From positions 1 to 64,000 of the forward strand of contig CAJUPZ010000005.1 in the NCBI GenBank assembly GCA_910588065.1: DNA of 64,000 bases, in the 5' to 3' direction. The notes beneath the pieces are model-generated. The model worked only from the letters and a program-made list of their open reading frames with translations, searched no databases and was not told the DNA's origin. A program made the position numbers and the translations under genes. Source of the stretch: an uncultured Muribaculaceae bacterium. GTDB taxonomy: Bacteria; Bacteroidota; Bacteroidia; Bacteroidales; Muribaculaceae. This document shows, in pieces, positions 14,392 to 23,391 of the stretch (position 1 is its first letter; each line of letters begins with the position of its first letter).

Positions 14392-15396
14392 ATGTCCGAT
14401 AAAATAATCATATACAACTCTACAGATGGCAAGAGCAACGTCGCTTTGATGGCGCGCGACGGCATGATATGGCTCAGCCAGGCACAGATGGCGGAACTTT
14501 TTGCCACCTCTGTTCCAAATATAAACACTCATATATCGAACATATTGACAGATAATGAGTTGGGTGCAAATTCAGTTATTAAAGATTATTTAATAACTGC
14601 TGCTGACGGTAAGGATTACACCGTAAAATGTTATGCGCTTCCTATGATTCTTGCCGTCGGTTTCCGAATACGCAATCCTCGTGGCGTACAGTTCCGGCAA
14701 TGGGCGAACCGCAACTTGACGGAATACCTGCACAAAGGATTCGTAATCGATGATGAACGGTTGAAAAATCCTGACGGGCGCCCGGACTATTTTGACGAAC
14801 TTCTTGAGCGCATAGCAGAGATTAGGGCTTCAGAAAAGCGGTTCTATCAGAAACTCCGCGACCTTTTCGCCCTTAGCAGTGATTATGACAAGACGGACAA
14901 GTCTACACAGATGTTCTTTGCCGCAACGCAGAACAAACTGCTATACGCTGTATCCGGTCATACTGCTGCCGAGATAATTATGAGCCGTGCCGATGCAAAC
15001 AAACCTAACATGGGGCTTACAAGCTGGAAAGGGAGCGTAGTCCGCAAAGGAGACATCGCTCTGGCAAAAAATTACCTTACCGAATCCGAGTTGAGAGACC
15101 TTAACCAGCTCGTCACAATCTTCCTTGACTCCGCTGACTTCATGGCGCGGCGACGCAAGAACATAACGATGCGTTTCTGGAGAGAGAATGTCGATTCAAT
15201 GCTCAGCAACCACGGACTTGATGTGCTCCAGAATGCCGGAAGCAGAAGCGCGGATATAGCGGAAGATTTCGCCAGAAAGGAATATTCGAAATTTGACCGG
15301 CGCAGAAAGGCTGTCGAACGAGCTGAGGCTGATGCGGAGGATTTGCGTCTCATAGAGGAAGCACGGACGCGCATCCAGTCATCACGTTCCCAATGA
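14392..15396 (+). CDS. RhuM family protein
   Basis: The 334-residue protein is a typical RhuM family member. Its N-terminal region has the winged-HTH-like WLSQAQMAELFATSVPNIN and the Bro-like YALPMILAVGFRIRNPRGVQ, followed by a helical middle and a charged coiled-coil C-terminus (DRRRKAVERAEADAEDLRL). RhuM proteins are common in mobile elements and islands and have no established biochemical activity. It starts 12 bases after repressor 2, so it probably shares its transcript, and ends before a strong terminator. Confidence 0.9.
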   Translation: MSDKIIIYNSTDGKSNVALMARDGMIWLSQAQMAELFATSVPNINTHISNILTDNELGANSVIKDYLITAADGKDYTVKCYALPMILAVGFRIRNPRGVQFRQWANRNLTEYLHKGFVIDDERLKNPDGRPDYFDELLERIAEIRASEKRFYQKLRDLFALSSDYDKTDKSTQMFFAATQNKLLYAVSGHTAAEIIMSRADANKPNMGLTSWKGSVVRKGDIALAKNYLTESELRDLNQLVTIFLDSADFMARRRKNITMRFWRENVDSMLSNHGLDVLQNAGSRSADIAEDFARKEYSKFDRRRKAVERAEADAEDLRLIEEARTRIQSSRSQ

Positions 15397-15461
15397 TTTT
15401 TGATAAATTAAGTGACCTATTTCGGTAATCTCTAAGAGCACGTTTTAAATTCCGACACCAA

Positions 15462-15495
15462 AGCGAGCCTCCAAGCCGGGGCTCGCTATCTTTTT
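15462..15495 (+). terminator. Rho-independent terminator after RhuM
   Basis: The 8-bp stem AGCGAGCC/GGCTCGCT with a 10-base loop is followed by ATCTTTTT. The end of the convergent integrase gene lies at its right edge. Confidence 0.8.
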
Positions 15496-16603
15496 AGCCC
15501 TTTTGATTAATGCCTTTCAACAGCTCAAAGCCCTTGTCTACCTCCTTCTGCAGCACCTTGGCATATATCTGCGTGGTGGCAATATCGGCATGAGCCAGCA
15601 TCTTGCTCACCACCTCGATAGGCACCCCCTTGCTAAGCGCCCATGTGGCAAACGTATGCCGCCCCATGTGCATCGTCAGATTCTCCTTAATACCCGCAGC
15701 TACCGCAATACCCTTTAAGTAAACATTGGCCTTCTGATTGGTGATGCGGTTGAGATTATAATCATACCGTTCGAGGATAGCCTGCGCCTCGGGCAGCAAC
15801 ATCAACCGATAGCGTGAGCCGGTTTTCGTGCGCTTATCTATTAGCCACAACTCCCCATTCTCCTCCGTAATATCTTCCCGGCTCACCTTTTGCATATCCG
15901 CAAACGCCAGCCCCGTGTAGCAGGCAAACAAAAACATATCGCGCACAAAAGCAATCGTGCCGTCAAGCTCCAGAGCCTCGATTGCAGAGCGCTGCTCCTC
16001 AGTGAGGTACATGACGCTTTGGCTTTGCCCCTTTGAAATTTTCATCCCCTCATACGGCGATCGTACCAATAATCCCTGTATAATAGCACGTCCGATGTAC
16101 ACCTTCAACGCCTTATGCCGCGCATGGATGCTCCCTTGAGTACGAAGCCTCCCCCTAAGATAATTGTCAAATTCCAGGACATTGGCTCGGGACAAATCGC
16201 CGAACGTTTTAAAGCCGCCCCAATCCCTTATTGTGTTAAGCATCGCCTTGTGGTCTTTTATCGTATTGGGACGCAAATCTACCCGCTTGCCAATCTCATT
16301 TTCAAGCCAATCAACAAATCCGGTCTGATGTGAATTATCCTTAGCCGATAAAGATCTCAACTCAAACCCCGGTTGGCGCGCAGCTTCTTGATACTTTTTG
16401 TACATATCACCTATCTTGGCATTCAATTCATCCTCCTGAGGATGATTAACCACCCTGCCATTACGCCATTGTCGGGTTGTCACTCTCACCCCGGTAGAGA
16501 AACGCTTGCGCTTGCCATCCTCGTACACCTCTATCTCAACGGTGCCCGGCTTTATCGGGCTCGCTACATTTCTACGGTCGTATAAAATCTTGATTATTGC
16601 CAT
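15494..16603 (-). CDS. int: Tyrosine-type site-specific integrase
   Basis: The 369-residue protein has an N-terminal arm-binding region, a SAM-like core-binding domain (about 93-185) and the catalytic domain. HMGRH at 312-316, LAHAD at 336-340 and the nucleophile Y347 (TTQIYAKV) are in place. The first catalytic Arg position reads TGLAFADM, the substitution common in Bacteroidetes integrases. The start at MAIIKILY is preferred because the open frame upstream runs through the tRNA-Arg gene. It acts at the 3' end of that tRNA. Confidence 0.95.
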   Translation of the reverse strand: MAIIKILYDRRNVASPIKPGTVEIEVYEDGKRKRFSTGVRVTTRQWRNGRVVNHPQEDELNAKIGDMYKKYQEAARQPGFELRSLSAKDNSHQTGFVDWLENEIGKRVDLRPNTIKDHKAMLNTIRDWGGFKTFGDLSRANVLEFDNYLRGRLRTQGSIHARHKALKVYIGRAIIQGLLVRSPYEGMKISKGQSQSVMYLTEEQRSAIEALELDGTIAFVRDMFLFACYTGLAFADMQKVSREDITEENGELWLIDKRTKTGSRYRLMLLPEAQAILERYDYNLNRITNQKANVYLKGIAVAAGIKENLTMHMGRHTFATWALSKGVPIEVVSKMLAHADIATTQIYAKVLQKEVDKGFELLKGINQKG

Positions 16604-16618
16604 ATTACGATTGTCTTT

Positions 16619-16693
16619 GTGTACACACTTTGTTGTTTTGTGTACACTTTCATGGTACACAGAATTAATGGTACAAAATTCGTACACAAAATT
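16619..16693. repeat. Cluster of GTACA-type repeats, candidate integrase arm sites
   Basis: Five copies of a GTACA(C/A)A-type word occur in both orientations, for example GTGTACACAC at 16619, TTTGTGTACAC at 16637 and CGTACACAAAA at 16681. They lie between the integrase start and the tRNA, where arm-type integrase or excisionase sites are expected. Confidence 0.5.
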
Positions 16694-16809
16694 AGCGATT
16701 CCATGCGGATTTACGCAACTTTCTGCGGATAATTTTTGCATTAAGGCATTCCTTGTAAGTTGCTGATTAGCTGAAGTATTGCTTCTATATGCTTGCTGTT
16801 CAACCCAAT

Positions 16810-16834
16810 AAAAAAAGCGGCTCGGGAGCCGCTC
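16810..16834 (-). terminator. Terminator of tRNA-Arg
   Basis: AGCGGCTC/GAGCCGCT with a 2-base loop, followed on the minus strand by seven T. It starts 3 bases after the tRNA 3' end. Confidence 0.8.
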
Positions 16835-16836
16835 AG

Positions 16837-16908
16837 TATTCCCGTGGGGAGTCGAACCCCAATCGTCGGAACCGGAATCCGATATTCTATCCATTGAACT
16901 ACGGGAAC
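16837..16908 (-). tRNA. tRNA-Arg(CCG), integration target
   Basis: The cloverleaf is complete on the minus strand: acceptor GTTCCCG/CGGGAAT with a G-U pair at 1-72, D-arm GTTC/GAAT, anticodon stem TCGGA/TCCGA with loop TTCCGGT (anticodon CCG at 34-36), 4-base variable loop, T-arm TGGGG-TTCGACT-CCCCA, discriminator A. CCA is not encoded. The integrase lies on its 3' side, so the element regenerates the 3' half on insertion. Confidence 0.95.
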
Positions 16909-16953
16909 ATCCTTTTTGTCACCGCCGGGTGTCTTTTGGTGACTTTCGGTTCG

Positions 16954-16961
16954 CAAAATTA
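16954..16961 (-). promoter_or_regulatory. tRNA-Arg promoter -7 element (TAATTTTG)
   Basis: The minus strand reads TAATTTTG, 45 bases upstream of the tRNA 5' end, and is divergent from the ung promoter. Confidence 0.5.
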
Positions 16962-16973
16962 CTAAACATTGAC

Positions 16974-16981
16974 TACTTTTG
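16974..16981 (+). promoter_or_regulatory. ung promoter -7 element (TACTTTTG)
   Basis: TACTTTTG matches TAnnTTTG and lies 22 bases before the ung start codon. Confidence 0.6.
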
Positions 16982-17003
16982 CAAAATAATTTTTGTTTTT
17001 AAT

Positions 17004-17666
17004 ATGAAAGTCAGGATAGAGCCCGGGTGGGCGGAGCAGTTGAAAGACGAGTGGGACAAGGATTATTTTGTCCGTCTTGCAGATTTTGTGCGCGGTGAGT
17101 ATGCTCGCGGTGCTGCGTTTCCTCCTGCCTCTAAAATTTTCGCGGCCTTTGATTCCTGCCCGTTTGACAATGTTAAGGTTGTGATTCTCGGGCAGGATCC
17201 ATACCATGATGTTGGGCAGGCAAATGGCCTATGCTTTTCGGTCAATCCGGGTGTGCCTGTTCCGCGGTCATTGGTAAATATCTTCAAGGAGATCGCATCC
17301 GACACCGGTGCTCCTATGCCTACAGACGGCAACCTCAGCAGGTGGGCAGCTCAGGGTGTGCTTCTTCTCAATTCAACTCTCACCGTGGCTCCCCATCAGG
17401 CCGGCTCGCATCAGGGCAGGGGATGGGAGGAGTTTACCGATGCTGTTGTGCGGGTTCTGGCCGAGAAGAAATCAGGGTTGGTGTTTCTGCTCTGGGGCGC
17501 ATACGCCGCTAAGAAAGGGGCTTTCATAGACCGCAGCCGACACCTTGTGCTATCATCAGCTCACCCCTCTCCTCTCAGCGCATCGCGCGGTTTTTTTGGA
17601 AACCACCATTTTTCTCTGACAAACGACTACCTTGTGAAGCAGGGTAAGAAGCCCATACAATGGTAA
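17004..17666 (+). CDS. ung: Uracil-DNA glycosylase, family 1
   Basis: The 220-residue enzyme removes uracil from DNA to start base excision repair. The water-activating loop GQDPYH is at 63-68 (D65), the LLLNSTLTV strand near 120-128, and the minor-groove loop HPSPLSAS at 187-194 (H187). Length is standard. The ATG used here follows a Bacteroidetes promoter at the expected distance; the frame upstream runs back toward the tRNA. It overlaps the next gene by 7 bases, indicating an operon with the T9SS plug-like and DUF3109 genes. Confidence 0.98.
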   Translation: MKVRIEPGWAEQLKDEWDKDYFVRLADFVRGEYARGAAFPPASKIFAAFDSCPFDNVKVVILGQDPYHDVGQANGLCFSVNPGVPVPRSLVNIFKEIASDTGAPMPTDGNLSRWAAQGVLLLNSTLTVAPHQAGSHQGRGWEEFTDAVVRVLAEKKSGLVFLLWGAYAAKKGAFIDRSRHLVLSSAHPSPLSASRGFFGNHHFSLTNDYLVKQGKKPIQW

Positions 17667-18937
17667 TGCCCGGATTGAGAATCTGTTGTGTGGCACTGTC
17701 TATGCTGTTGGGCTGCGCTCTCTTTGCCAGGCAACAACCCGGATGCGGCATTATCGACCCGAATTTCGCTACACTGAAAGTGAGCAACGAAGCCAATCCG
17801 CAAGCCCCGCCGGTAATAATGGCAGGCAGCGATGATGTGCTGACCATAAGTTTTGACGAGCTTGCAACATCTGCCAGAAATTTGCGTTGGACTCTCAGGC
17901 ACTGTGATGCGTCATGGCAGCCTGACGATCTTCTTGACCTTGAATTTACCGATGGCCTGAATGAAGCTGAGATTGACGATGTGTCATACTCCCGCGCAAC
18001 ACTCACCCATTATGTACATTATGAGCTGAAAGTGCCCCACGAGAGGATACCGCTCAAAGTGTCAGGCAATTATCTTCTCACCGTTTATGAGGAATTCGAG
18101 CCGGAAAAACCGCTGCTCTCTGTTCGCTTCGCAGTTGCTGAAGGTAGTGTGAAAATCAATGCCCGGGTGTCTCCCAAAACCGATATCGATTATCTGCAGG
18201 CTCATCAGCAGCTTTCAATTGATGTTGACACACGTGGCAGCGCAATCCGCAATCCTTACACTGATATAATCACCGTGGTTGAGCAGCATCCGGGCGACTT
18301 CAACCGGGCAGAGCTCCGCACACCCTCATCAGTCAATGGTACAATGGTCAGATACAGCCACATGCGTCCGCTGATTTTCGGCGGTGGCAATGAATACCGA
18401 CGCTTTGAAACAGTGTCCACCTCATATCCCGGCATCAGGATAGAACGCATAAGCCGCACACCTGAGGGCTACTACTCGCTTGTTGCCAAAGACTATCCGC
18501 GCAGTGACGCCGCCTATCAGTATGACAGCACCCAGCAGGGCAGGTTCACTATCCGGGAATATAATTCCGACCAAAGCGATACTGAGGCGGAGTATGTCAA
18601 CACACTCTTTACATTTGAATCGCCAAAACTGCCCGGTGTCGACATCCATATCGAGGGCGAACTCACCGGCAAGCAATTCTCCGATGCATCTAAAATGACA
18701 TACAACCCCGAGACCGGGTGCTATGAAAAAGACCTCTTTCTCAAACAAGGCGCATACGACTACCGCTATGTTGCCGTGCCCGCCGGCGGCAAAGCTCCCT
18801 CGGTGGCATTCACGGAAGGCAATTTCTGCGACACAGCAAACACCTATATAATATATGTGTACTACCGGCTGCCGGGCGAGCGCTTTGACCGCCTTGCCGG
18901 AGTAAGCTCCGCCTCCCTTTTTAACTCACTGAAATGA
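17660..18937 (+). CDS. Type IX secretion plug-like protein (DUF5103)
   Basis: The 425-residue protein has a signal peptide (GLRICCVALSMLLGCALFA) and the DUF5103 architecture (renamed type IX secretion system plug protein in Pfam). Recognisable parts are SFDELATSARNLRWTLRHCD early on and the late GAYDYRYVAVP/IYVYYRLPGERFDRLAG end. Plug proteins close the SprA translocon of the T9SS in the outer membrane. The gene overlaps ung by 7 bases and the DUF3109 gene by 4. The role here is by family; no other T9SS genes are in the window. Confidence 0.85.
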   Translation: MVMPGLRICCVALSMLLGCALFARQQPGCGIIDPNFATLKVSNEANPQAPPVIMAGSDDVLTISFDELATSARNLRWTLRHCDASWQPDDLLDLEFTDGLNEAEIDDVSYSRATLTHYVHYELKVPHERIPLKVSGNYLLTVYEEFEPEKPLLSVRFAVAEGSVKINARVSPKTDIDYLQAHQQLSIDVDTRGSAIRNPYTDIITVVEQHPGDFNRAELRTPSSVNGTMVRYSHMRPLIFGGGNEYRRFETVSTSYPGIRIERISRTPEGYYSLVAKDYPRSDAAYQYDSTQQGRFTIREYNSDQSDTEAEYVNTLFTFESPKLPGVDIHIEGELTGKQFSDASKMTYNPETGCYEKDLFLKQGAYDYRYVAVPAGGKAPSVAFTEGNFCDTANTYIIYVYYRLPGERFDRLAGVSSASLFNSLK

Positions 18938-19530
18938 CAGAAGAACAAATCATGCTGCAAATTGGTAACACCCTTGTGAGCCTCGACCTGGCCGAACGTT
19001 TTTTTTGCTGCGACCTTGACAAGTGTCTCGGCCAGTGCTGTATTGAAGGCGATGCCGGCGCGCCTATAACGGATGAGGAATTCAAAAAGCTGGAGAGCAT
19101 AGCCCCGGCTATAAAGGACACCCTCCTGCCGGCTGCTGTTGAGGTGATAGAAACCGAGGGCGTGGGCTACACCGATGAGGAGGGCGACCTTGTGACATCG
19201 CTTGTCGATGGCCGCAACTGTGTGTTCACCTGCTATGCTCCGGGCGGTAAATGTCTGTGTGCCATAGACAAGGCCTACCGTCAGGGAAAATGCGACTTCC
19301 GCAAACCGATATCCTGCTATCTATACCCGCTCCGGCTCACTGAATATCCAACATTTACGGCTGTAAACTATCACCGTTGGAAAATTTGCCGCAGCGCCGA
19401 AATCAACGGTCGTGAAAAAGGCATACGCCTGTATCAGTTCATGAAGGAACCTCTCATTGAGCGGTTTGGGAAAGAGTGGTACGATGAGCTTGCCATGGCA
19501 TGCGAAGCCTACCTCGCCGAAAACCGGTAA
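18934..19530 (+). CDS. DUF3109 family Cys-rich protein
   Basis: The 198-residue cytoplasmic protein carries a Cys cluster near the N-terminus (CCDLDKCLGQCC) and further Cys pairs (CVFTCYAPGGKCLC, CDFRKPISCYLYPLR), the pattern of DUF3109 and related YkgJ-type metal-binding proteins. A zinc or iron-sulfur centre is likely but not proven. The 4-base overlap with the upstream gene suggests coupling. It closes the ung operon. Confidence 0.88.
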   Translation: MTEEQIMLQIGNTLVSLDLAERFFCCDLDKCLGQCCIEGDAGAPITDEEFKKLESIAPAIKDTLLPAAVEVIETEGVGYTDEEGDLVTSLVDGRNCVFTCYAPGGKCLCAIDKAYRQGKCDFRKPISCYLYPLRLTEYPTFTAVNYHRWKICRSAEINGREKGIRLYQFMKEPLIERFGKEWYDELAMACEAYLAENR

Positions 19531-19631
19531 CCTCTACCGGAAGCCGCTGATTCGATCGTTGCAGCGCAGGTTCGTTAAAAAAATGCGGTTGAGAGGTTAG
19601 GTTTTTCGCAAGTGGAGTGTCTTATAGGTGT

Positions 19632-20117
19632 ATGACGAAAAGAAATGACATAGAACAGCTTTTCAAATCCCACTACCCGGCAATGCACCGCCTCGCGATG
19701 CTGACACTGCGCGATGAGGAGGCCGCGCGAGACATTGTGCACGATGTCTTCGAGTCACTTCTCGCCGCCGGTCTGACAGACGTGTCAGGTCAGTATCTGC
19801 TTCGTGCGGTCCGCAACCGGTGTCTCAACTACCTCCGGGGACTTTCTACAAAAGAGCGCATCCTTGAATCTTACTTTCTTGATGAAAAAGAGATTGAAGA
19901 CGAGGAATGGCCTGATGATGAAACAATAGCCCAAATCCACGCCATTGTTGCAAACGACCTGACTGCCGCCTGCCGCCGCGTTGTCGAATTGCGTTTCACT
20001 GCCGGCAGGTCTTACAAGGAGATTGCCGTCGGTCTGGGGATAAGCGAAGTTGCCGTCTATAAGCATTTGCGTCATGCAATTGATGTCTTACGCTCAAAAC
20101 TATCTCAAAATGGATAA
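19632..20117 (+). CDS. ECF-type RNA polymerase sigma factor
   Basis: The 161-residue protein has sigma region 2 (FKSHYPAMHRLAMLTLRDEE, DIVHDVFESLL) and region 4 HTH (YKEIAVGLGISEVAVYKHL). The ATG at MTKRNDIE is chosen over a GTG 15 bases upstream. It is followed with an 8-base overlap by an anti-sigma-like gene and then an outer-membrane barrel protein, the usual Bacteroidetes cell-surface signalling layout. Confidence 0.93.
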   Translation: MTKRNDIEQLFKSHYPAMHRLAMLTLRDEEAARDIVHDVFESLLAAGLTDVSGQYLLRAVRNRCLNYLRGLSTKERILESYFLDEKEIEDEEWPDDETIAQIHAIVANDLTAACRRVVELRFTAGRSYKEIAVGLGISEVAVYKHLRHAIDVLRSKLSQNG

Positions 20118-20763
20118 AATAGACCGACTGCTTGATGCGCTCGAGTATCCCGACCTTTACTCAGAAAAGGACCTTGAGGCTATGCTCGACGATACCGAAG
20201 TAAGAGAGGCTTACAATCTTATTGTCAAGACCAAATCAGCCCTGACCCCAATTCCTTCTCCCGATGTTGATGCCGAATGGGCCACTTTCAAAAAGTCTCA
20301 TCCGGCCACCCGCCGGCGCGCCACTCTCCGCATATCCAGCCTGTTCAGCCGAAACATCGCTGCAAGTATCGCTATATGTATTGCCTCGCTTGCAGCTGTA
20401 GCTGCCGTTGTCGGAGTAAGCGTGAACTATCTTCTCAAACCCAAGACACAGACATCCTCAGATGAAATTGTCGCGGTGTCAAAAGAAAACGCCGTTTCTA
20501 CAGATACAGTAATTTCTGTTGAAGACGCACCTTCAACAGCTCCCGAAACTATCGTATTCGATAACGAGCCGCTGGAAGCTATTATCACCCGCATTGCTGA
20601 ATACCATGACTGTAATGTGACATTCTCTTCAGACGCTCCTAAATCACTGCGCCTTTACTTCCGTTGGAATCAGGCACAGTCTCTCGATGATGTTGTGGAA
20701 AGCCTGAACAACTTTGAGCAAATAAACATCGCTGTCGAAGACAAAACCATCAAAATAGACTGA
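20110..20763 (+). CDS. Anti-sigma-like membrane protein with DUF4974/STN-type C-terminus
   Basis: In 217 residues there is an N-terminal cytosolic part that would hold the sigma factor (LLDALEYPDLYSEKDLEAML), one membrane helix (about 80-105, SIAICIASLAAVAAVVGVSV), and a periplasmic C-terminal STN/DUF4974-like domain (PLEAIITRIAEYHDCNVTF, then LRLYFRW). The FecR middle domain is missing, so it is much shorter than usual FecR proteins. The gene is coupled to the sigma gene and lies 3 bases before the receptor gene. Confidence 0.82.
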   Translation: MDKIDRLLDALEYPDLYSEKDLEAMLDDTEVREAYNLIVKTKSALTPIPSPDVDAEWATFKKSHPATRRRATLRISSLFSRNIAASIAICIASLAAVAAVVGVSVNYLLKPKTQTSSDEIVAVSKENAVSTDTVISVEDAPSTAPETIVFDNEPLEAIITRIAEYHDCNVTFSSDAPKSLRLYFRWNQAQSLDDVVESLNNFEQINIAVEDKTIKID

Positions 20764-20766
20764 ATC

Positions 20767-23313
20767 ATGGCAAGAATAATCATGCTTATCTGTGCCATGT
20801 CAGCCTTTGTCATGGCCGGCGCCGAGTCCTTCTCCTACCACTTCAACTCAACTCCGCTACCCAAAGCTATTCAGCGGATTATAGAAAACCATCCCGGCCT
20901 CGATATCAACTTCATTTACAACGAACTTGAAAATTACAATACCAGCGCCATTGTAAATGCCGACAATGCATCTGACGCTCTTCGTCAGACAATCGGCTTG
21001 AATCCGGTAACAGTGGTAAAAGCCGGCGACACCTATTATATAGAGGCTCTCCAGAGCGGCAAATATATCTATACCGGCAATGCCATAGGCGCAGACAACG
21101 AGCCTGTGATCTCTGCAACTGTAATGCTTCTCGCTCCCAAAGACTCCACGGTTATTACTTATGGAATAACTGATGACCTTGGCCGTTTCAAGATTCCTTG
21201 CGATAAGCGCGGTGTCATAGTCAAACTCTCATGTGTGGGTTATAAAACCAAATATGTCGACTGCTCCTCCTTCAATGTTGGCACCATCACAATGCAGGAG
21301 CTGGCTGTTGAGATTGGGCAAGTTACTGTTGAAGGAAAAAACTCTCAGACATTTACTGACCACTCAATTTTCGTGCCCGGACAACGTCAGAAAAACGCAG
21401 CTCAGAATGCTGTGGATCTTCTGCGACAGATGGCTATCCCTCAAATCAGGATTAACCCTAATGATGAAACCGTTACCGACAATACCGGCGGCTCCGTAGC
21501 CATTTTCATCAATTCTCTTGAAGCATCCAAAGAAGAAATCGAAGGACTGCAGACAGCTGATGTAAGGCGTGTGGAATATCTCGAATTTCCTACCGACCCT
21601 CGTTTTCATGGAGCCGAGAGAGTGATAAACTTTATCGTGCAGGAATATGAATACGGAGGCTACACGAAGGTGACAGCAAACGAAAGTTTCCTCATCGGTT
21701 TGTCGAGCCGTATCAACTTCTTCTCGAAGTTCTCCTATAAAAAAATGACCTACGATGTATATGCCGGAGCCTCTAACTCTAACAACCACCACATGGGCAG
21801 CAACACTGAAGGTACTTACCGCTTGGTTGATTCCGATGGCAACGACTATACAGTAAATCGTGACGAGTCTACTGAGTCATCTCACATTAAGCAAAACCAG
21901 TACCCGTTTACCGTCCGAGCCACATACGCCAGTGACAAAATCCAGATACGCAATCTACTTGCCTTTACCAACTTAGGAGTGCCCACAAATGAATATTCCG
22001 GCAAACTGGAGTATTCGCCCAATTCCGCCCAGGGATATTCTTTTGACAGAAAAAATCAGAACCGGTCCAACTCAGTTGCGTATTCGGGCACCTATTTCTT
22101 CGCGCTGCCAAATGGATATTCAATTGATTTCTCACCCTCTTTCAGATATACCCATGGCAATGACTATTTTGATTATGCAGTATCAGACCTGCCAACAATC
22201 TACCGTCATGCCAAAGAAAACGCCTACAACTACCGGCTGAATCTTTTCCTTCGTAAAAGTTTCGGGAAGAAGCATTCAGTTATGTTAGGTGGCAATGGAG
22301 GTGACAACATCAACCGTATTCATTATTCAGGAGACAATGCTTTCTATGACAGATTTCATAATGCTTTTGCGGTTGTTATAGCCGGTTATAGTTTCAGCTC
22401 ACGTAAATTCTACCTATACATTGATGGCGGTGTAGTATGGGAAATGAGTGACATGAACGGAACACCCAACAACGATTCTTATCCCTTCACTCATATTAAT
22501 TTCTCTTTCACGCCCAACCGCACAAACCGCTTCTCCGCCAATTTTCAATACGCTACATTATCGCCCGGCATCTCCCAGAAATCTCCCGAGGTTTTCAAAG
22601 CAAATGAGCTGATGTTCATTTCCGGCAACCCATTATTGGAATGCTGTCGTCTGACTACTGCCAACTTATCTTATTCTTGGATGCCCTCAAACTCATTTTC
22701 AATAAATGCGTATGGCAAATTTTGGGGAGTATCCGACCGTTATACCACTGTGTATTTACCATACAACAGCGGAAACGCGATATTACGCACCTACGCCAAC
22801 GATGGAGATTATCTCAACGGGCAAATTGGTTTGGCCGCGAACTGGAAACTCCTCAATGGCAAACTCCAGTTGTACGTCAATCCCAGCCAGTCGTTCTACA
22901 AATCTACCGGCATTTTCAACGACAACTGCAATTCATTCCAGATTTCGGCTCAGGCAAGCTATTATCTCGGCAGCTTCTATTTCCAGGCTTATTACGAAAG
23001 TCCTCAGAAAAGCATGCAACAATCATCCCCAAGCATAATCAAGAATAGAAACTTTCATAGCTTCACTGTTGGATGGGCCAACTCCGACTGGAACCTGCGC
23101 ATAATGGCGGCCAACTTCTTCAACAAAGGATGGCAGGGTGCAACAACCACTACCTATTCTCAGTACTACAATGAAAGGCGAACCGCCATAACAAACACTG
23201 TCCATCCTCGCATAACCTTCACTGCCACTTACACTTTCGGCTACGGCAAGAAAGTGCAGCGAGGCAATGAAGTCGGCGAGCAATCAGGCGCCGCTTCCGC
23301 AATTCTCAAATAA
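20767..23313 (+). CDS. Outer-membrane beta-barrel receptor with STN and carboxypeptidase-like domains
   Basis: The 848-residue protein begins with a signal peptide (about 1-19), then an STN-like domain (FHYHFNSTPL-type start, PKAIQRIIENHPGLDINFIY), a CarboxypepD_reg-like beta sandwich (VISATVMLLAPKDS ... GRFKIPC), a plug-like region (QNAVDLLRQMAIPQIRI) and a barrel that resembles the OMP_b-brl_3 family. It should signal to or be controlled by the upstream sigma/anti-sigma pair. The ligand is unknown; no SusD partner gene follows. It ends at a strong terminator. Confidence 0.85.
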   Translation: MARIIMLICAMSAFVMAGAESFSYHFNSTPLPKAIQRIIENHPGLDINFIYNELENYNTSAIVNADNASDALRQTIGLNPVTVVKAGDTYYIEALQSGKYIYTGNAIGADNEPVISATVMLLAPKDSTVITYGITDDLGRFKIPCDKRGVIVKLSCVGYKTKYVDCSSFNVGTITMQELAVEIGQVTVEGKNSQTFTDHSIFVPGQRQKNAAQNAVDLLRQMAIPQIRINPNDETVTDNTGGSVAIFINSLEASKEEIEGLQTADVRRVEYLEFPTDPRFHGAERVINFIVQEYEYGGYTKVTANESFLIGLSSRINFFSKFSYKKMTYDVYAGASNSNNHHMGSNTEGTYRLVDSDGNDYTVNRDESTESSHIKQNQYPFTVRATYASDKIQIRNLLAFTNLGVPTNEYSGKLEYSPNSAQGYSFDRKNQNRSNSVAYSGTYFFALPNGYSIDFSPSFRYTHGNDYFDYAVSDLPTIYRHAKENAYNYRLNLFLRKSFGKKHSVMLGGNGGDNINRIHYSGDNAFYDRFHNAFAVVIAGYSFSSRKFYLYIDGGVVWEMSDMNGTPNNDSYPFTHINFSFTPNRTNRFSANFQYATLSPGISQKSPEVFKANELMFISGNPLLECCRLTTANLSYSWMPSNSFSINAYGKFWGVSDRYTTVYLPYNSGNAILRTYANDGDYLNGQIGLAANWKLLNGKLQLYVNPSQSFYKSTGIFNDNCNSFQISAQASYYLGSFYFQAYYESPQKSMQQSSPSIIKNRNFHSFTVGWANSDWNLRIMAANFFNKGWQGATTTTYSQYYNERRTAITNTVHPRITFTATYTFGYGKKVQRGNEVGEQSGAASAILK

Positions 23314-23334
23314 CTCCCGCACAACCAAAATAAT

Positions 23335-23370
23335 AAAGCTCACGGACACAATCCGTGAGCTTTGTTGTAT
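23335..23370. terminator. Bidirectional terminator
   Basis: A perfect 12-bp stem AAAGCTCACGGA/TCCGTGAGCTTT with a 5-base loop lies between the convergent receptor and MATE genes, with T-rich flanks on both sides. Confidence 0.85.
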
Positions 23371-23391
23371 TAAGATTAAGGCATCTGCCGC

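Larger units (their letters stand above)
1..16836. mobile_element. Temperate phage or phage-like element, integrase-proximal part (left end outside window)
   Basis: A tyrosine integrase lies next to the 3' end of tRNA-Arg(CCG). It is followed inward by two S24 repressors, excisionase-like and Cro-sized genes, and a leftward block of phage replication and recombination genes (primase-helicase, RusA, NinB-like, PD-(D/E)XK nuclease, Sak4-like ATPase, HNH endonuclease). No capsid, tail or terminase genes are in view, so the element must continue left of position 1 if it is a complete phage. The right boundary is placed at the tRNA 3' end by the usual logic of tRNA-targeting integrases; the matching att repeat is not in the window. 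Confidence 0.88.

Noticed and set aside
15494..16894. Longer integrase reading frame of 466 residues
   Set aside because: The extra N-terminus is translated from the tRNA-Arg gene and the att region. The ATG at 16603 begins the conserved integrase sequence.
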